A stretch of DNA of 57,984 bases from the NCBI GenBank assembly GCA_964604825.1, contig CAZSAL010000012.1, forward strand, positions 1 through 57,984. The letters run 5' to 3'. Position numbers and translations under genes: made by a program. This DNA comes from CAZSAL01 sp964604825 (lineage in GTDB: Bacteria > Elusimicrobiota > Elusimicrobia > 2-01-FULL-59-12). The notes under the pieces were generated by a model, which saw only the letters and a program-made list of their open reading frames with translations, had not been told where the DNA came from and did no database searches. Position 1 is the stretch's first letter. Each line of letters begins with the position of its first letter. Below, in pieces: positions 1-6,986 of the stretch.

Positions 1-887
1 AAGGCTGGAGCGTAAAAGAGACCGAAAAGCGGGTAAATCAACTGTTGGGGGAAGGCAAACAGCCTCACCCGGCCTCTGGCCACCCTCTCCCTAAGGGAGA
101 GAGTAGGGGAGAGGCTGATCCTCTCGCCTCTTTATGGCCTTCCTTAATGGTAAAGGCTCGGGATTCAGGAATATCGCCCTGGCTCGTGAAATACGGTTTG
201 GCGAATTTTGGTATCGGGAAGGGATCTCCGGCCTGGACGTTTCATGTCCTTGATTCCGCAGGTGGTTCGCGTGGTTCCCTGGGAAAGTGGTTTCGCGTGA
301 TGGCTGAAGTCATAGACCCGCTTCCAGAGAAGAATGCAAAGAATGCCGGCCCCGCTGAATACGCCGCTCCCAGCGGGATGGGTAAATCAGAAGGCACGGA
401 ATACCGTGTGGGCCGGGCCTTTGGGATTCATCCCGCAACCGAGCCATATGATCCCGATTCAAAAGACTCTTTCCTGAACCCCCGCCTGCCCGCTGATACT
501 GCGGAGCGTACGGAGCTGGAAGCTCTGGTTCCAAAGGGTCCTGCTGCTGCGTTCCGCTGGATATTCGGGGCGCAAAGCAAAAGCGCACGATGGCTGGATG
601 GCGTGGACTGGTCTGATTTGAAAATAGCCGGTGACGCAAAGAGCGTTGTGGACCAGCTAATCAAACTGGTGGAGGCTCACCGACAGGCAGCGATGTATCT
701 GGCAAAACCAAAATCAACTCCGCCTCTCAAACATTCTGCAGCCCCTCCACGCAAACCAGTCCCCGCCCCAACTCAGGCGGCCGTTTCCTCTACAGCGCCG
801 CTGGCCGCAGTCCCTGAAGGTAAAAAACCCCTTGATCCCAGGCTGGCGGCCATGCTGGAGCGGCGCCTGGCGAAACGGAGGCTATAA
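1..887 (+). CDS. ParB-like protein, C-terminal part (5' end outside window)
   Basis: The reading frame is open from base 3, so the gene starts upstream of the window. The first visible residues, GWSVKETEKRVNQLL, match the end of the ParB/Spo0J helix-turn-helix region, where family members read roughly GLSVRETExLV. ParB proteins bind parS-like sites and load partition complexes. The rest does not look like a standard ParB C-terminal dimer domain. It has a long unrecognised stretch, then a Pro/Ala-rich linker and a basic tail (DPRLAAMLERRLAKRRL). Right after the ParB-like motif the frame runs through a palindromic repeat (62-118), which encodes a Pro/Gly-rich peptide. The next gene follows 2 bases after the stop. 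ParB relationship is inferred from one motif only. Confidence 0.45.
   Translation, partial: GWSVKETEKRVNQLLGEGKQPHPASGHPLPKGESRGEADPLASLWPSLMVKARDSGISPWLVKYGLANFGIGKGSPAWTFHVLDSAGGSRGSLGKWFRVMAEVIDPLPEKNAKNAGPAEYAAPSGMGKSEGTEYRVGRAFGIHPATEPYDPDSKDSFLNPRLPADTAERTELEALVPKGPAAAFRWIFGAQSKSARWLDGVDWSDLKIAGDAKSVVDQLIKLVEAHRQAAMYLAKPKSTPPLKHSAAPPRKPVPAPTQAAVSSTAPLAAVPEGKKPLDPRLAAMLERRLAKRRL
62..118 (+). repeat. Family A palindromic repeat, in frame in the ParB-like gene
   Basis: About 57 bases with a CCACCCTCTCCCT / AGGGAGAG core and a GAGGCT end. It aligns well with a second copy at 57763-57825 that is intergenic. Here it is translated without stop or frameshift. Confidence 0.7.
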
Positions 888-889
888 TC

Positions 890-1342
890 GTGAGCGCGCT
901 ATCGCCGTATTTGCAATTAATGGTGAAAGAAAGAGTCATTACCAGGGACGTCGCCCTGGCGGCTAATCAACTGGCAACCGAAGAATTGCAGGAACAGGCC
1001 GTTGAATTGTGGGAGGCTGATGGGGTTGAACGGATGGAGGAGGTGGTCCGTCGCATGCTTACTCCAGCACGACCTGCAACGGTCAGGAACTTAAAAACCG
1101 AAGGCGACACAATGACGTTGAAGCGATTCCTGTGGGAAACGTTTCGAGGCCTTATCTGGGCGCCTTTTCTTCCCTTCTATGCCCTTTATTGGGTTTTCCG
1201 GAAGTTGGGTTGGCGCGGGAAAATAATTATGGTTCTGGCGCTGACGGGTTTCCTGGTCTGGTTTTTGCAATGGCGTCTGGCTGAGGCCTTTCCGCAATTC
1301 GCAAGGTTTCAGCAGGCTCTTCCCGAATTCCTGCGGGAATGA
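890..1342 (+). CDS. Small membrane protein with ParB-HTH-like N-terminus
   Basis: 150 residues, GTG start, with GGAGG about 8 bases upstream inside the preceding gene. Residues 10-60 (VITRDVALAANQLATEELQE and following) are helical and reminiscent of the ParB helix-turn-helix repeat pattern (x-RDVAxxxxxLxxExQxxA). Residues 85-130 hold two hydrophobic segments (LIWAPFLPFYALYWVF and IIMVLALTGFLVWFLQW), suggesting membrane anchoring. The 2-base gap to the upstream ParB-like gene indicates one operon. Function is unknown. A membrane-attached DNA-binding or partition accessory role would be inference. Confidence 0.55.
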   Translation: MSALSPYLQLMVKERVITRDVALAANQLATEELQEQAVELWEADGVERMEEVVRRMLTPARPATVRNLKTEGDTMTLKRFLWETFRGLIWAPFLPFYALYWVFRKLGWRGKIIMVLALTGFLVWFLQWRLAEAFPQFARFQQALPEFLRE

Positions 1343-1363
1343 TTCATGAACCATAGTTTCTGA

Positions 1364-1492
1364 GAATCTCTTTAGTTGTACGGCGGGGCAGTTCTACAAC
1401 GTCTCATCTGCTCCCGCAAGGAGAGCGGCTTTCGACTAAGGAACGGGAAGTAAACGGGTTCCGTAGATCTCGCCGCTCAACTAAAGAGATTC
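1364..1492. repeat. 129-bp MITE-like element with terminal inverted repeats
   Basis: The left end, GAATCTCTTTAGTTG then TACGGCG, is the inverted complement of the right end (CGCCGCT then CAACTAAAGAGATTC) over 22 bases with two mismatches. The interior has no ORF. A single left end recurs at 56314-56338. Size and ends fit a non-autonomous transposable element, but no clear target-site duplication is visible. Confidence 0.6.
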
Positions 1493-1540
1493 CTTTAACC
1501 GAACCATGCGCAATTATGAATGAATTTATAATAAATAATC

Positions 1541-1569
1541 TTGCAAAACTGTAATATTTCATGTACATT
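1541..1569 (+). promoter_or_regulatory. Sigma70-type promoter and possible operator of the VapBC pair
   Basis: TTGCAA (1541-1546), a 17-base spacer, then TACATT (1564-1569). TGTA (1550-1553) and TACA (1564-1567) form a small dyad across the spacer and -10, and ATGTACAT is itself palindromic. This placement would suit autorepression by the antitoxin, which is inferred. Confidence 0.5.
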
Positions 1570-1604
1570 AAAAGAGAGTAAGGAATAGCGGGCGGGAGGT
1601 TCCC

Positions 1605-1844
1605 ATGACGGCAAAAGTGTCTTTGCGCGGGCAGACTGTTATCCCGGCAGTATTGCGGCAGAAATACCATATACGTCCCAATTCGCGAGTGGAATTTCTC
1701 GATGCGGGCAATGAGATCGTTCTTGTCCCGGTACCTGAGAAAGGATTTCAGGCATCGAGAGGTTTTCTAAAAGGCAGGGGGATTTGCATGCAGGATCTTT
1801 TCGACCAACGTAAGAGGGAACGGACCCGTGAGAGCCAGGCGTGA
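1605..1844 (+). CDS. AbrB/SpoVT-type antitoxin (VapB-like)
   Basis: 79 residues. The N-terminal half (KVSLRGQTVIPAVLRQKYHI, then NSRVEFLDAGNEIVLVPV) is a typical AbrB/SpoVT swapped-hairpin DNA-binding fold. The C-terminal part (LKGRGICMQDLFDQRKRE) is the usual region that wraps the toxin. GGGAGG sits just upstream of the ATG. The gene overlaps the following PIN toxin by 4 bases, which is classic for VapBC operons. It should neutralise the toxin and bind the dyad near 1550-1567. Confidence 0.85.
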   Translation: MTAKVSLRGQTVIPAVLRQKYHIRPNSRVEFLDAGNEIVLVPVPEKGFQASRGFLKGRGICMQDLFDQRKRERTRESQA

Positions 1845-2248
1845 GAGTCCGTATTGACTGGAAAGCGGTACCGGCTGTTATTACAGACACTTCGGTTCTG
1901 ATGGCGTACTTTCTTAATGAGCCCGGAGTGGAGGATCTTTCAACCGTAAAAAGAAAATTACGAATTCCTTTTATGGCGTTATGCGAGCTGCATTATGTGG
2001 TTTCGCGTAAACAGGGCAGGGGGCTTGCGGATCAGTGCTACGGTCTGGTGAAGTCATGGGATGTCCCCGTTTTACATTCGACAGAAGAGGCGATTCTCGC
2101 CGCCAGCCGGTTAAAAGACCGCTATGATATCGGTCTGGGCGACGCATTTATCGCCGCCTACAGCCTGTGCGAGCGCCTTCCTCTGCTCACCTACGATTCC
2201 AACTTTATCCCACTTAGAAAAGAAATCTCACTCCTCGGCGTAGAGTAA
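1841..2248 (+). CDS. PIN-domain ribonuclease toxin (VapC-like)
   Basis: 135 residues, GTG start inside the GTGA overlap with the antitoxin stop. The four acidic positions expected of PIN nucleases are visible: D16 (ITDTSVLMAYF), E49 (ALCELHYV), D101 (GLGDAFIAAY) and D119 (LTYDSNF). Such toxins are Mg-dependent endoribonucleases that cut tRNA or rRNA. The intact motifs suggest an active enzyme. The target cannot be predicted. Confidence 0.88.
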   Translation: MRVRIDWKAVPAVITDTSVLMAYFLNEPGVEDLSTVKRKLRIPFMALCELHYVVSRKQGRGLADQCYGLVKSWDVPVLHSTEEAILAASRLKDRYDIGLGDAFIAAYSLCERLPLLTYDSNFIPLRKEISLLGVE

Positions 2249-2263
2249 TAATTCGTGGTCCTA

Positions 2264-3604
2264 TTATTTCGGGGAGATGACCCGGGTTTTGAGGTCCCAG
2301 AGTCTGTCGGTTATTTCTTCCGCCCAGATGACTGCGACATGTTGTCCCGGCAGGATCACCATGCGGGGGCGCTGGGGGTGATCGAGCCCCGTTTCTACCG
2401 GCAGGCCGTCGCCGAAAAGCAGTTGGCCTTCCGAGTTGATGTGCTGTAGATAAACTCCGGTGGTGGTGCGGTTGTCAATCCATGCTGCGAAAATTCCATT
2501 ATTCGAATCGAGCTCAAGTCTTAGGCGACCCTGGCTGCCCGGGGTGCCGGCGAGGTTGATTTCTCCTGCATTCCAGAGCGCTCCCGATGGCGCTGCCCGC
2601 CGCGCCAGCTTCACTTTTTGCGCGCCGCTGTCTGTAATCTCCTCCCAGCCGATCCAGACGTTGCCCCGTCCGTCGCCCACAATCACTGGATTCCATTGTT
2701 CATAGCTGGGAGGGTTTATTGTCACGCCGCCGGCTTCCCAGCCGCGCTTTCCTTCGGGATCCACCCTCTGGAAGAAAAGCCTGTTCCTGCCTGCCACGCC
2801 ATTCATCCAGGAGGTAACAACACCGCCCAGTCCGGGTGAGGCCATCATGATCCGGTCACGCAGATCGCCGGCAGGCATCTGAGCTATGACGGCCTGGTCC
2901 TGCCATAAACGTTCGCCATTGCCGGAGAGACGCTGCACCCGTTGCTCGGTGCTCCCATTTGAAGCGCTTTTCCATCCGATAACAACACCGCCGCGTCCAT
3001 CCTCCAAAACAACCGGCAGCGACTCCAAATTTTCATTCAGTGCGACGCGGACTCCGGGAGCAGGCCAGAGAGGTTTCCCAGCCGCGTTCCATCGCTGTAC
3101 CCAAATAATTGATTTACCGGAGTTTTCCTGTACCCAGGCTACGTACGCGCCGCCGACAAGGTCTGCCGTCAGGAATGGATCATTCGCCGTCCCATGCATG
3201 TTCTGCGAAACCGGCTGCTGCCATAACGTTTTTCCTTCATGGTCCAGCCTGCGTATTTTCAAAAGCCCCGCTTCTACAGTGGCCGTAAACGCTCCTGTCG
3301 CCCCGTCAGCACAAATATCCCATCCCAGAGAATCGCTTAATTCTCCGGAAATTTGTATTCCGGGAAGCGGCCAGGCCGCTGCGCCATTAAGATCGAAACG
3401 CTGGGCGAATAAAGAGGGATGCTCTGACGAATCATTCGAGCTGGCCCAGAAAACAAAATAGCTGTCAGAGCCGGCTGTTAAAGGTTCCATGGTAAGCTGA
3501 TCCGCCTTAACCTGGGCAAAGGGGTGCAGGGCCTGAGGCGCATTATTGACTGCGGCGGCCGCCGCCGGAAGCAACGCTAAAATGAAGAAAAGATGTTTTT
3601 TCAC
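2264..3604 (-). CDS. Secreted repeat protein, probable beta-propeller
   Basis: 446 residues with an N-terminal signal peptide (KKHLFFILALLPAAAAA). A repeat recurs about every 45-50 residues: aromatic, Q-R, then (N/D/E)-x-x-G, then a Trp-containing turn, as in FAQRFDLNGAAAWP, VQRLSGNGERLWQ and FFQRVDPEGKRGWE. Each repeat contains a VxW core strand, as expected for blades of a beta-propeller. It is convergent with the VapBC pair and divergent from rplU. I do not recognise a specific family. A periplasmic or extracellular binding role is likely. Confidence 0.6.
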   Translation of the reverse strand: MKKHLFFILALLPAAAAAVNNAPQALHPFAQVKADQLTMEPLTAGSDSYFVFWASSNDSSEHPSLFAQRFDLNGAAAWPLPGIQISGELSDSLGWDICADGATGAFTATVEAGLLKIRRLDHEGKTLWQQPVSQNMHGTANDPFLTADLVGGAYVAWVQENSGKSIIWVQRWNAAGKPLWPAPGVRVALNENLESLPVVLEDGRGGVVIGWKSASNGSTEQRVQRLSGNGERLWQDQAVIAQMPAGDLRDRIMMASPGLGGVVTSWMNGVAGRNRLFFQRVDPEGKRGWEAGGVTINPPSYEQWNPVIVGDGRGNVWIGWEEITDSGAQKVKLARRAAPSGALWNAGEINLAGTPGSQGRLRLELDSNNGIFAAWIDNRTTTGVYLQHINSEGQLLFGDGLPVETGLDHPQRPRMVILPGQHVAVIWAEEITDRLWDLKTRVISPK

Positions 3605-3656
3605 TTTGATGGTCCTCCATGAAAACGTCCAATGTTGGCGGCCTCATTATCTCACA

Positions 3657-3685
3657 TTGATTTCTGGACGGCAAACTTGTATTAT
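3657..3685 (+). promoter_or_regulatory. Promoter of rplU-rpmA-obgE-proB
   Basis: TTGATT (3657-3662), 17-base spacer, TATTAT (3680-3685). The predicted start, near 3692, leaves a leader of about 45 bases before rplU. Confidence 0.65.
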
Positions 3686-3695
3686 TTATTTGTTA

Positions 3696-3722
3696 ATCCG
3701 CCTGTCTGGCGGATCATTTTTT
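3696..3722 (+). promoter_or_regulatory. rplU leader hairpin, possible attenuator
   Basis: ATCCGCC, TGTCT loop, GGCGGAT, then six T within CATTTTTTGG. The hairpin plus U-run has the shape of a short terminator lying between promoter and ribosomal protein gene. An L21 autoregulatory leader or a dispersed palindrome are both possible. Confidence 0.4.
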
Positions 3723-3737
3723 GGTATTGAGGGTTTC

Positions 3738-4049
3738 ATGTACGCGATTATTGAGACAGGCGGTAAACAGTATAAAGTCCAGGAAGGCACCAGGCTTAAG
3801 GTGGAGTCCCTTCCAAATGCCCAGGGCGAACAGATCGCTCTGGAAAAGGTTCTACTCGTAAAAACCGATGGTGATTTAAAGATTGGCAAACCGGTGGTAA
3901 GCGGCGCGAAGGTCATGGCGGAAGTGCTGGGGCATGACAGGGCCGCAAAAATTATCGTTTTCAAGAAAAGGTCGAAAAAGACCTATAAAAAGACTCAGGG
4001 CCACAGGCAGAATTACACGGAGCTATTAATAAAGAATATTTCTGCGTGA
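3738..4049 (+). CDS. rplU: 50S ribosomal protein L21
   Basis: 103 residues, MYAIIETGGKQYKVQEGT at the start and FKKRSKKTYKKTQGHRQNYT near the end, both L21 hallmarks. The frame is open further upstream, but the ATG at 3738 is the start that fits the family, with GAGGG just upstream. L21 binds 23S rRNA in the large subunit. It heads the conserved L21-L27-Obg cluster. Its stop codon lies at the edge of a repeat (4045-4100). Confidence 0.95.
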   Translation: MYAIIETGGKQYKVQEGTRLKVESLPNAQGEQIALEKVLLVKTDGDLKIGKPVVSGAKVMAEVLGHDRAAKIIVFKKRSKKTYKKTQGHRQNYTELLIKNISA

Positions 4050-4100
4050 AGCGTATCTTGTGAAGCGCCGTTCATTAACTTCGCTTCACGCTTTACGAAC
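4045..4100 (+). repeat. Family D repeat between rplU and rpmA
   Basis: Contains CGTGAAGCGTATCTTGTGAAG and, about 20 bases on, CGCTTCACGCTTTACGAAC, forming an interrupted inverted repeat. A sister copy lies at 4385-4472 on the other side of rpmA. Confidence 0.55.
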
Positions 4101-4122
4101 TACGAGGTGCGAGGTTTAAACA

Positions 4123-4380
4123 ATGGCCAGCGTAAAATCACAGGGTAGTTCATCAAACGGGCGGGATTCCGCCGGGCAAAGACTTGGCATAAAGGTTTTT
4201 GGCGGGCAGATTGTAACCGCCGGTTCCATCATCATCCGCCAGCGTGGCACGAAAATTTTCCCCGGGCGCAACGTCCTGCGCGGGTCTGATGACACGCTTT
4301 TTTCCCGGATCAGCGGCCAGGTAAAGTTTGAATGGTATTCGAAAGGCCGCCAGAAAGTTTCGGTTTATCCCGTACAATAA
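4123..4380 (+). CDS. rpmA: 50S ribosomal protein L27
   Basis: 85 residues. The N-terminus MASVKSQGSSSNGRDSAGQR followed by LGIKVFGG is the L27 signature, close to the common MAHKKGxGSSxNGRDS form but with SVKS in place of HKKG. The N-terminus of L27 reaches the peptidyl-transferase centre. No Firmicutes-style cleavable extension is present. It lies between rplU and obgE with a repeat in each gap. Confidence 0.95.
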   Translation: MASVKSQGSSSNGRDSAGQRLGIKVFGGQIVTAGSIIIRQRGTKIFPGRNVLRGSDDTLFSRISGQVKFEWYSKGRQKVSVYPVQ

Positions 4381-4384
4381 TCTT

Positions 4385-4472
4385 AGTGAAGCGCGCCTCG
4401 TGAAGCGTATCTCGTTACGCCAGCCCCTCCTTTGACTTACCGCTTCACGCTTCACGAACAATGCTTCACGCA
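4385..4472 (+). repeat. Family D repeat between rpmA and obgE
   Basis: CTCGTGAAGCGTATCTCG near the left and CGCTTCACGCTTCACGAAC near the right mirror the copy at 4045-4100. It fills almost the whole intergenic gap. Confidence 0.55.
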
Positions 4473-4477
4473 CTTCT

Positions 4478-5758
4478 ATGTCTACTGAATCCCGAGATCG
4501 TTCTCTTTTTGTCGACCACGTCCGTATTGCTGCGCGCGGAGGGCGGGGGGGGGACGGTTGTCTCTCTTTCCGGCGGGAAAAATATGTTGATAGAGGCGGT
4601 CCGGACGGCGGCAGTGGCGGCAAAGGTGGAGACGTTTATCTCATGGCCGACCGGCACCGGCGGTCGCTTCTGGATGTGTCCTACACGCCGCATTTTCATG
4701 CCGAGCAAGGAGTAAACGGCCAGGGCTCAAACAGGGTCGGACACGGGGGGGAAGACCTGATAATACAGGTGCCTGTGGGAACCATGGTTTTTCGTGAAGG
4801 AAAACTGCTGGTTGACCTCAAAAACGCGGAGGATACCTTCCTTGTGGCACGCGGCGGCAGAGGGGGAAGAGGCAATGCTTCCTTCAAGACGCAGCGGAAT
4901 ACCGCGCCGATGCTTTCGGAAAAAGGGGAGCCGGGAGAAGAGTTCCATCTCGATCTGGAGTTAAAGTTGCTGGCCGACGTAGGCCTGATCGGCATGCCGA
5001 ATGCGGGGAAGTCCACGCTTCTTTCGCGGCTGACCAGCGCCAGACCAAAAATCGCCGATTATCCTTTCACAACCCTTAACCCGAACCTTGGCGTTGCCGA
5101 TTGGCATGGTGTGCGGATCGTTTTTGCCGATATTCCCGGACTCATTGAAGGAGCGCACGAAGGACGCGGCCTCGGGCATGATTTCCTCAGGCATGTGGAA
5201 CGAACCAGGCTTCTGATGCATCTGGTGGATATCAACGGTTTTCAAGAAAAGGATCCGATAAAGAACGTCCGGCTGGTAAACCAGGAGCTGAAACTCTATT
5301 CCCAGATTCTGGCAAAAAAACCGATGGTTATTGTTGCAAACAAAGTCGACGTCGGCGGCGGGGAAAAAGCCGTTGCGTCTCTCAAGCGCCATTTCAAGAC
5401 GAAAAAGGTATTCGGTATTTCCGCGGTGAGCGGCGAGGGAATCAATAGCCTTCTGGCTTATGCCGCTAAAGAGCTTGCCCGGCCCATGTCCGAGGAAACG
5501 GAACCTGCCGCTGCCGAACCACTACGTTTTGTCGTTGAAATGGATTATTATGTTGAGCGTACGGATGATGGCTTTGTGGTCAAGGGCGCAAAAGTAGAAA
5601 AGCTTGCGGCCATGACGAACTTTGGCCAGCGGGAGGCTTTGCGGCGCTTCCAGAATATCCTGAAAAAGATGGGTGTTGAAAAGGCGTTGGCGCGTCAGGG
5701 TGCGAGCCCTGGCGACAATGTACGCATCGGCAAGGTGGAATTTTCCTATGAGTCGTAA
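4478..5758 (+). CDS. obgE: GTPase ObgE/CgtA
   Basis: 426 residues. The order is Obg glycine-rich fold (residues 8-165, with GGPDGGSGGKGGDV and GRGGRGNASFKT), GTPase domain (G1 GMPNAGKSTLLS, G3 DIPGLIEGA, G4 NKVD) and a C-terminal OCT domain (FVVEMDYYVERTDDGFVVKG, then a basic end). ObgE acts in 50S maturation and the stringent response. The start overlaps no gene. The last 11 bases overlap proB, so translation is probably coupled. Confidence 0.95.
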   Translation: MSTESRDRSLFVDHVRIAARGGRGGDGCLSFRREKYVDRGGPDGGSGGKGGDVYLMADRHRRSLLDVSYTPHFHAEQGVNGQGSNRVGHGGEDLIIQVPVGTMVFREGKLLVDLKNAEDTFLVARGGRGGRGNASFKTQRNTAPMLSEKGEPGEEFHLDLELKLLADVGLIGMPNAGKSTLLSRLTSARPKIADYPFTTLNPNLGVADWHGVRIVFADIPGLIEGAHEGRGLGHDFLRHVERTRLLMHLVDINGFQEKDPIKNVRLVNQELKLYSQILAKKPMVIVANKVDVGGGEKAVASLKRHFKTKKVFGISAVSGEGINSLLAYAAKELARPMSEETEPAAAEPLRFVVEMDYYVERTDDGFVVKGAKVEKLAAMTNFGQREALRRFQNILKKMGVEKALARQGASPGDNVRIGKVEFSYES

Positions 5759-6572
5759 GCGCGTTGTTATTAAAATCGGATCAAGCCTTCTCACGCATTT
5801 GCGCGGGCAACTGGACGAGCGCCGCATGGCGCGCTTTGTCCAGGAAGCCGCCGATGCGGAATTCGACGGAGCCGAAGTTGTTCTGGTGTCCTCCGGAGCC
5901 ATCGCTTCAGGCGTAGGGGAGTTGCGCTGGCCGCGCCGGCCGACCGAACTGGCCAGAAAACAGGCCGCTGCTGCCGTGGGGCAGGTGCGCCTGATGGAGC
6001 GCTACCGTCATTATTTTTCCCGCCGCGGCGTGATCGTCGCCCAGGTGCTTCTGACGCGCGAGGATTTCGCCAGCAGTAAACGCTATTACAACGCGCGCGC
6101 GACCCTGCTGGAGCTGATGAAATCGCAGGTTATTCCTATTATTAATGAGAACGACACGGTCGCGGTTGATGAAATCCGGCTGGGAGATAATGATACTCTG
6201 GCCGCGCTGGTTGCTATTAAGGTAGAAGCTGACCTGCTTATCCTGCTTACGGATGTAGATGGTTTAATGACCTGCCATCCGGATCAGGGAAAAGGAGAAC
6301 TGATACCGGTTGTAGAGCGGGTCACTCCCAAAATAGAAGCTTTGGCCGACGGCAGGGCGGGATCGCGCGGTACGGGAGGCATGATTACAAAACTCCGCGC
6401 AGCCAGGCTTTGCTCCGCTCACGGGATCCCGGTTGTCATCGCCAGCGGCCATAAACCCGGGGTTCTACGCCGGATAATTAACGGTGAACCTGAAGGTACT
6501 TTGTTTAAATCCCGCCACAGGCCGCGCAAAATTAGCAAACCGATTGACAAGCTGCTAACCAATGCTTTATAA
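5748..6572 (+). CDS. proB: Glutamate 5-kinase without PUA domain
   Basis: 274 residues from the ATG inside the end of obgE. The amino-acid kinase fold is complete: VVIKIGSSLL, VSSGAIASGV, INENDTVAVDEIRLGDNDTLAALVA, LLTDVDGL and GTGGMITKLRAA. It phosphorylates glutamate in the first step of proline synthesis. The C-terminal PUA domain of the E. coli enzyme (367 residues) is absent. proC lies 3 kb downstream; proA is not in the window. The groESL promoter lies inside its last codons. Confidence 0.94.
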   Translation: MSRKRVVIKIGSSLLTHLRGQLDERRMARFVQEAADAEFDGAEVVLVSSGAIASGVGELRWPRRPTELARKQAAAAVGQVRLMERYRHYFSRRGVIVAQVLLTREDFASSKRYYNARATLLELMKSQVIPIINENDTVAVDEIRLGDNDTLAALVAIKVEADLLILLTDVDGLMTCHPDQGKGELIPVVERVTPKIEALADGRAGSRGTGGMITKLRAARLCSAHGIPVVIASGHKPGVLRRIINGEPEGTLFKSRHRPRKISKPIDKLLTNAL

Positions 6573-6599
6573 TTAGCACATAAGAAAAACGAGTGCTAA
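6544..6599 (+). promoter_or_regulatory. groESL promoter with CIRCE operator
   Basis: TTGACA (6544-6549), 18-base spacer, TATAAT (6568-6573), both perfect consensus. A CIRCE element follows: TTAGCACAT (6573-6581), nine bases, GAGTGCTAA (6591-6599), two mismatches in the left arm against TTAGCACTC. HrcA binding here would cover the start of transcription. The -35 and most of the -10 are within proB codons. hrcA is not in the window. Confidence 0.9.
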
Positions 6600-6662
6600 C
6601 TATGACGTACTCGGTTCGCTGTAAAAAAATCAAAACTTTACGCTAATAACCAGGAGGGTATT

Positions 6663-6968
6663 ATGGCCACTGCTACTGTTGTGCGTTTGCGGCCCCTTGG
6701 AGACCGCGTCCTTGTGAAGGCGGTTGAAAAGAAGGATGAAGTCCGCAGCGGAATTATCATACCGGAAACCGCGAAAGAAAAACCCCAGGAAGGCGAGATC
6801 ATCGCCGTCGGCAAGGGGAAAACCACGGATGATGGTAAGCTCATACCTATGGACGTCAAAGTCGGAGACCGTATCCTTTACGGCAAATACTCCGGCACGG
6901 AAATCAAAATCGAAGGCCAGGAATATCTGATCATGCATCAGGACGATATCCTCGGCGTTATCGCTTAA
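6663..6968 (+). CDS. groES: Co-chaperonin GroES
   Basis: 101 residues. LRPLGDRVLVKAVEKKDEVR at the start, the mobile loop SGIIIPETAKEKPQEG, and DRILYGKYSGTEIKIEGQEY with LIMHQDDILGVI at the end are all GroES hallmarks. It caps GroEL in the cytoplasm. AGGAGGG precedes the ATG. groEL begins 18 bases after the stop with its own Shine-Dalgarno sequence. Heat-shock control by CIRCE/HrcA is indicated upstream. Confidence 0.97.
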   Translation: MATATVVRLRPLGDRVLVKAVEKKDEVRSGIIIPETAKEKPQEGEIIAVGKGKTTDDGKLIPMDVKVGDRILYGKYSGTEIKIEGQEYLIMHQDDILGVIA

Positions 6969-6986
6969 CCCAGGGAGGATACTCGA

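Noticed and set aside
3546..3737. Upstream extension of rplU
   Set aside because: It runs through the promoter and leader hairpin, and the L21 family begins at MYAIIETGG.
5673..5747. Upstream extension of proB
   Set aside because: The added residues overlap obgE codons and precede the conserved kinase start MSRKRVVIKIGSS.
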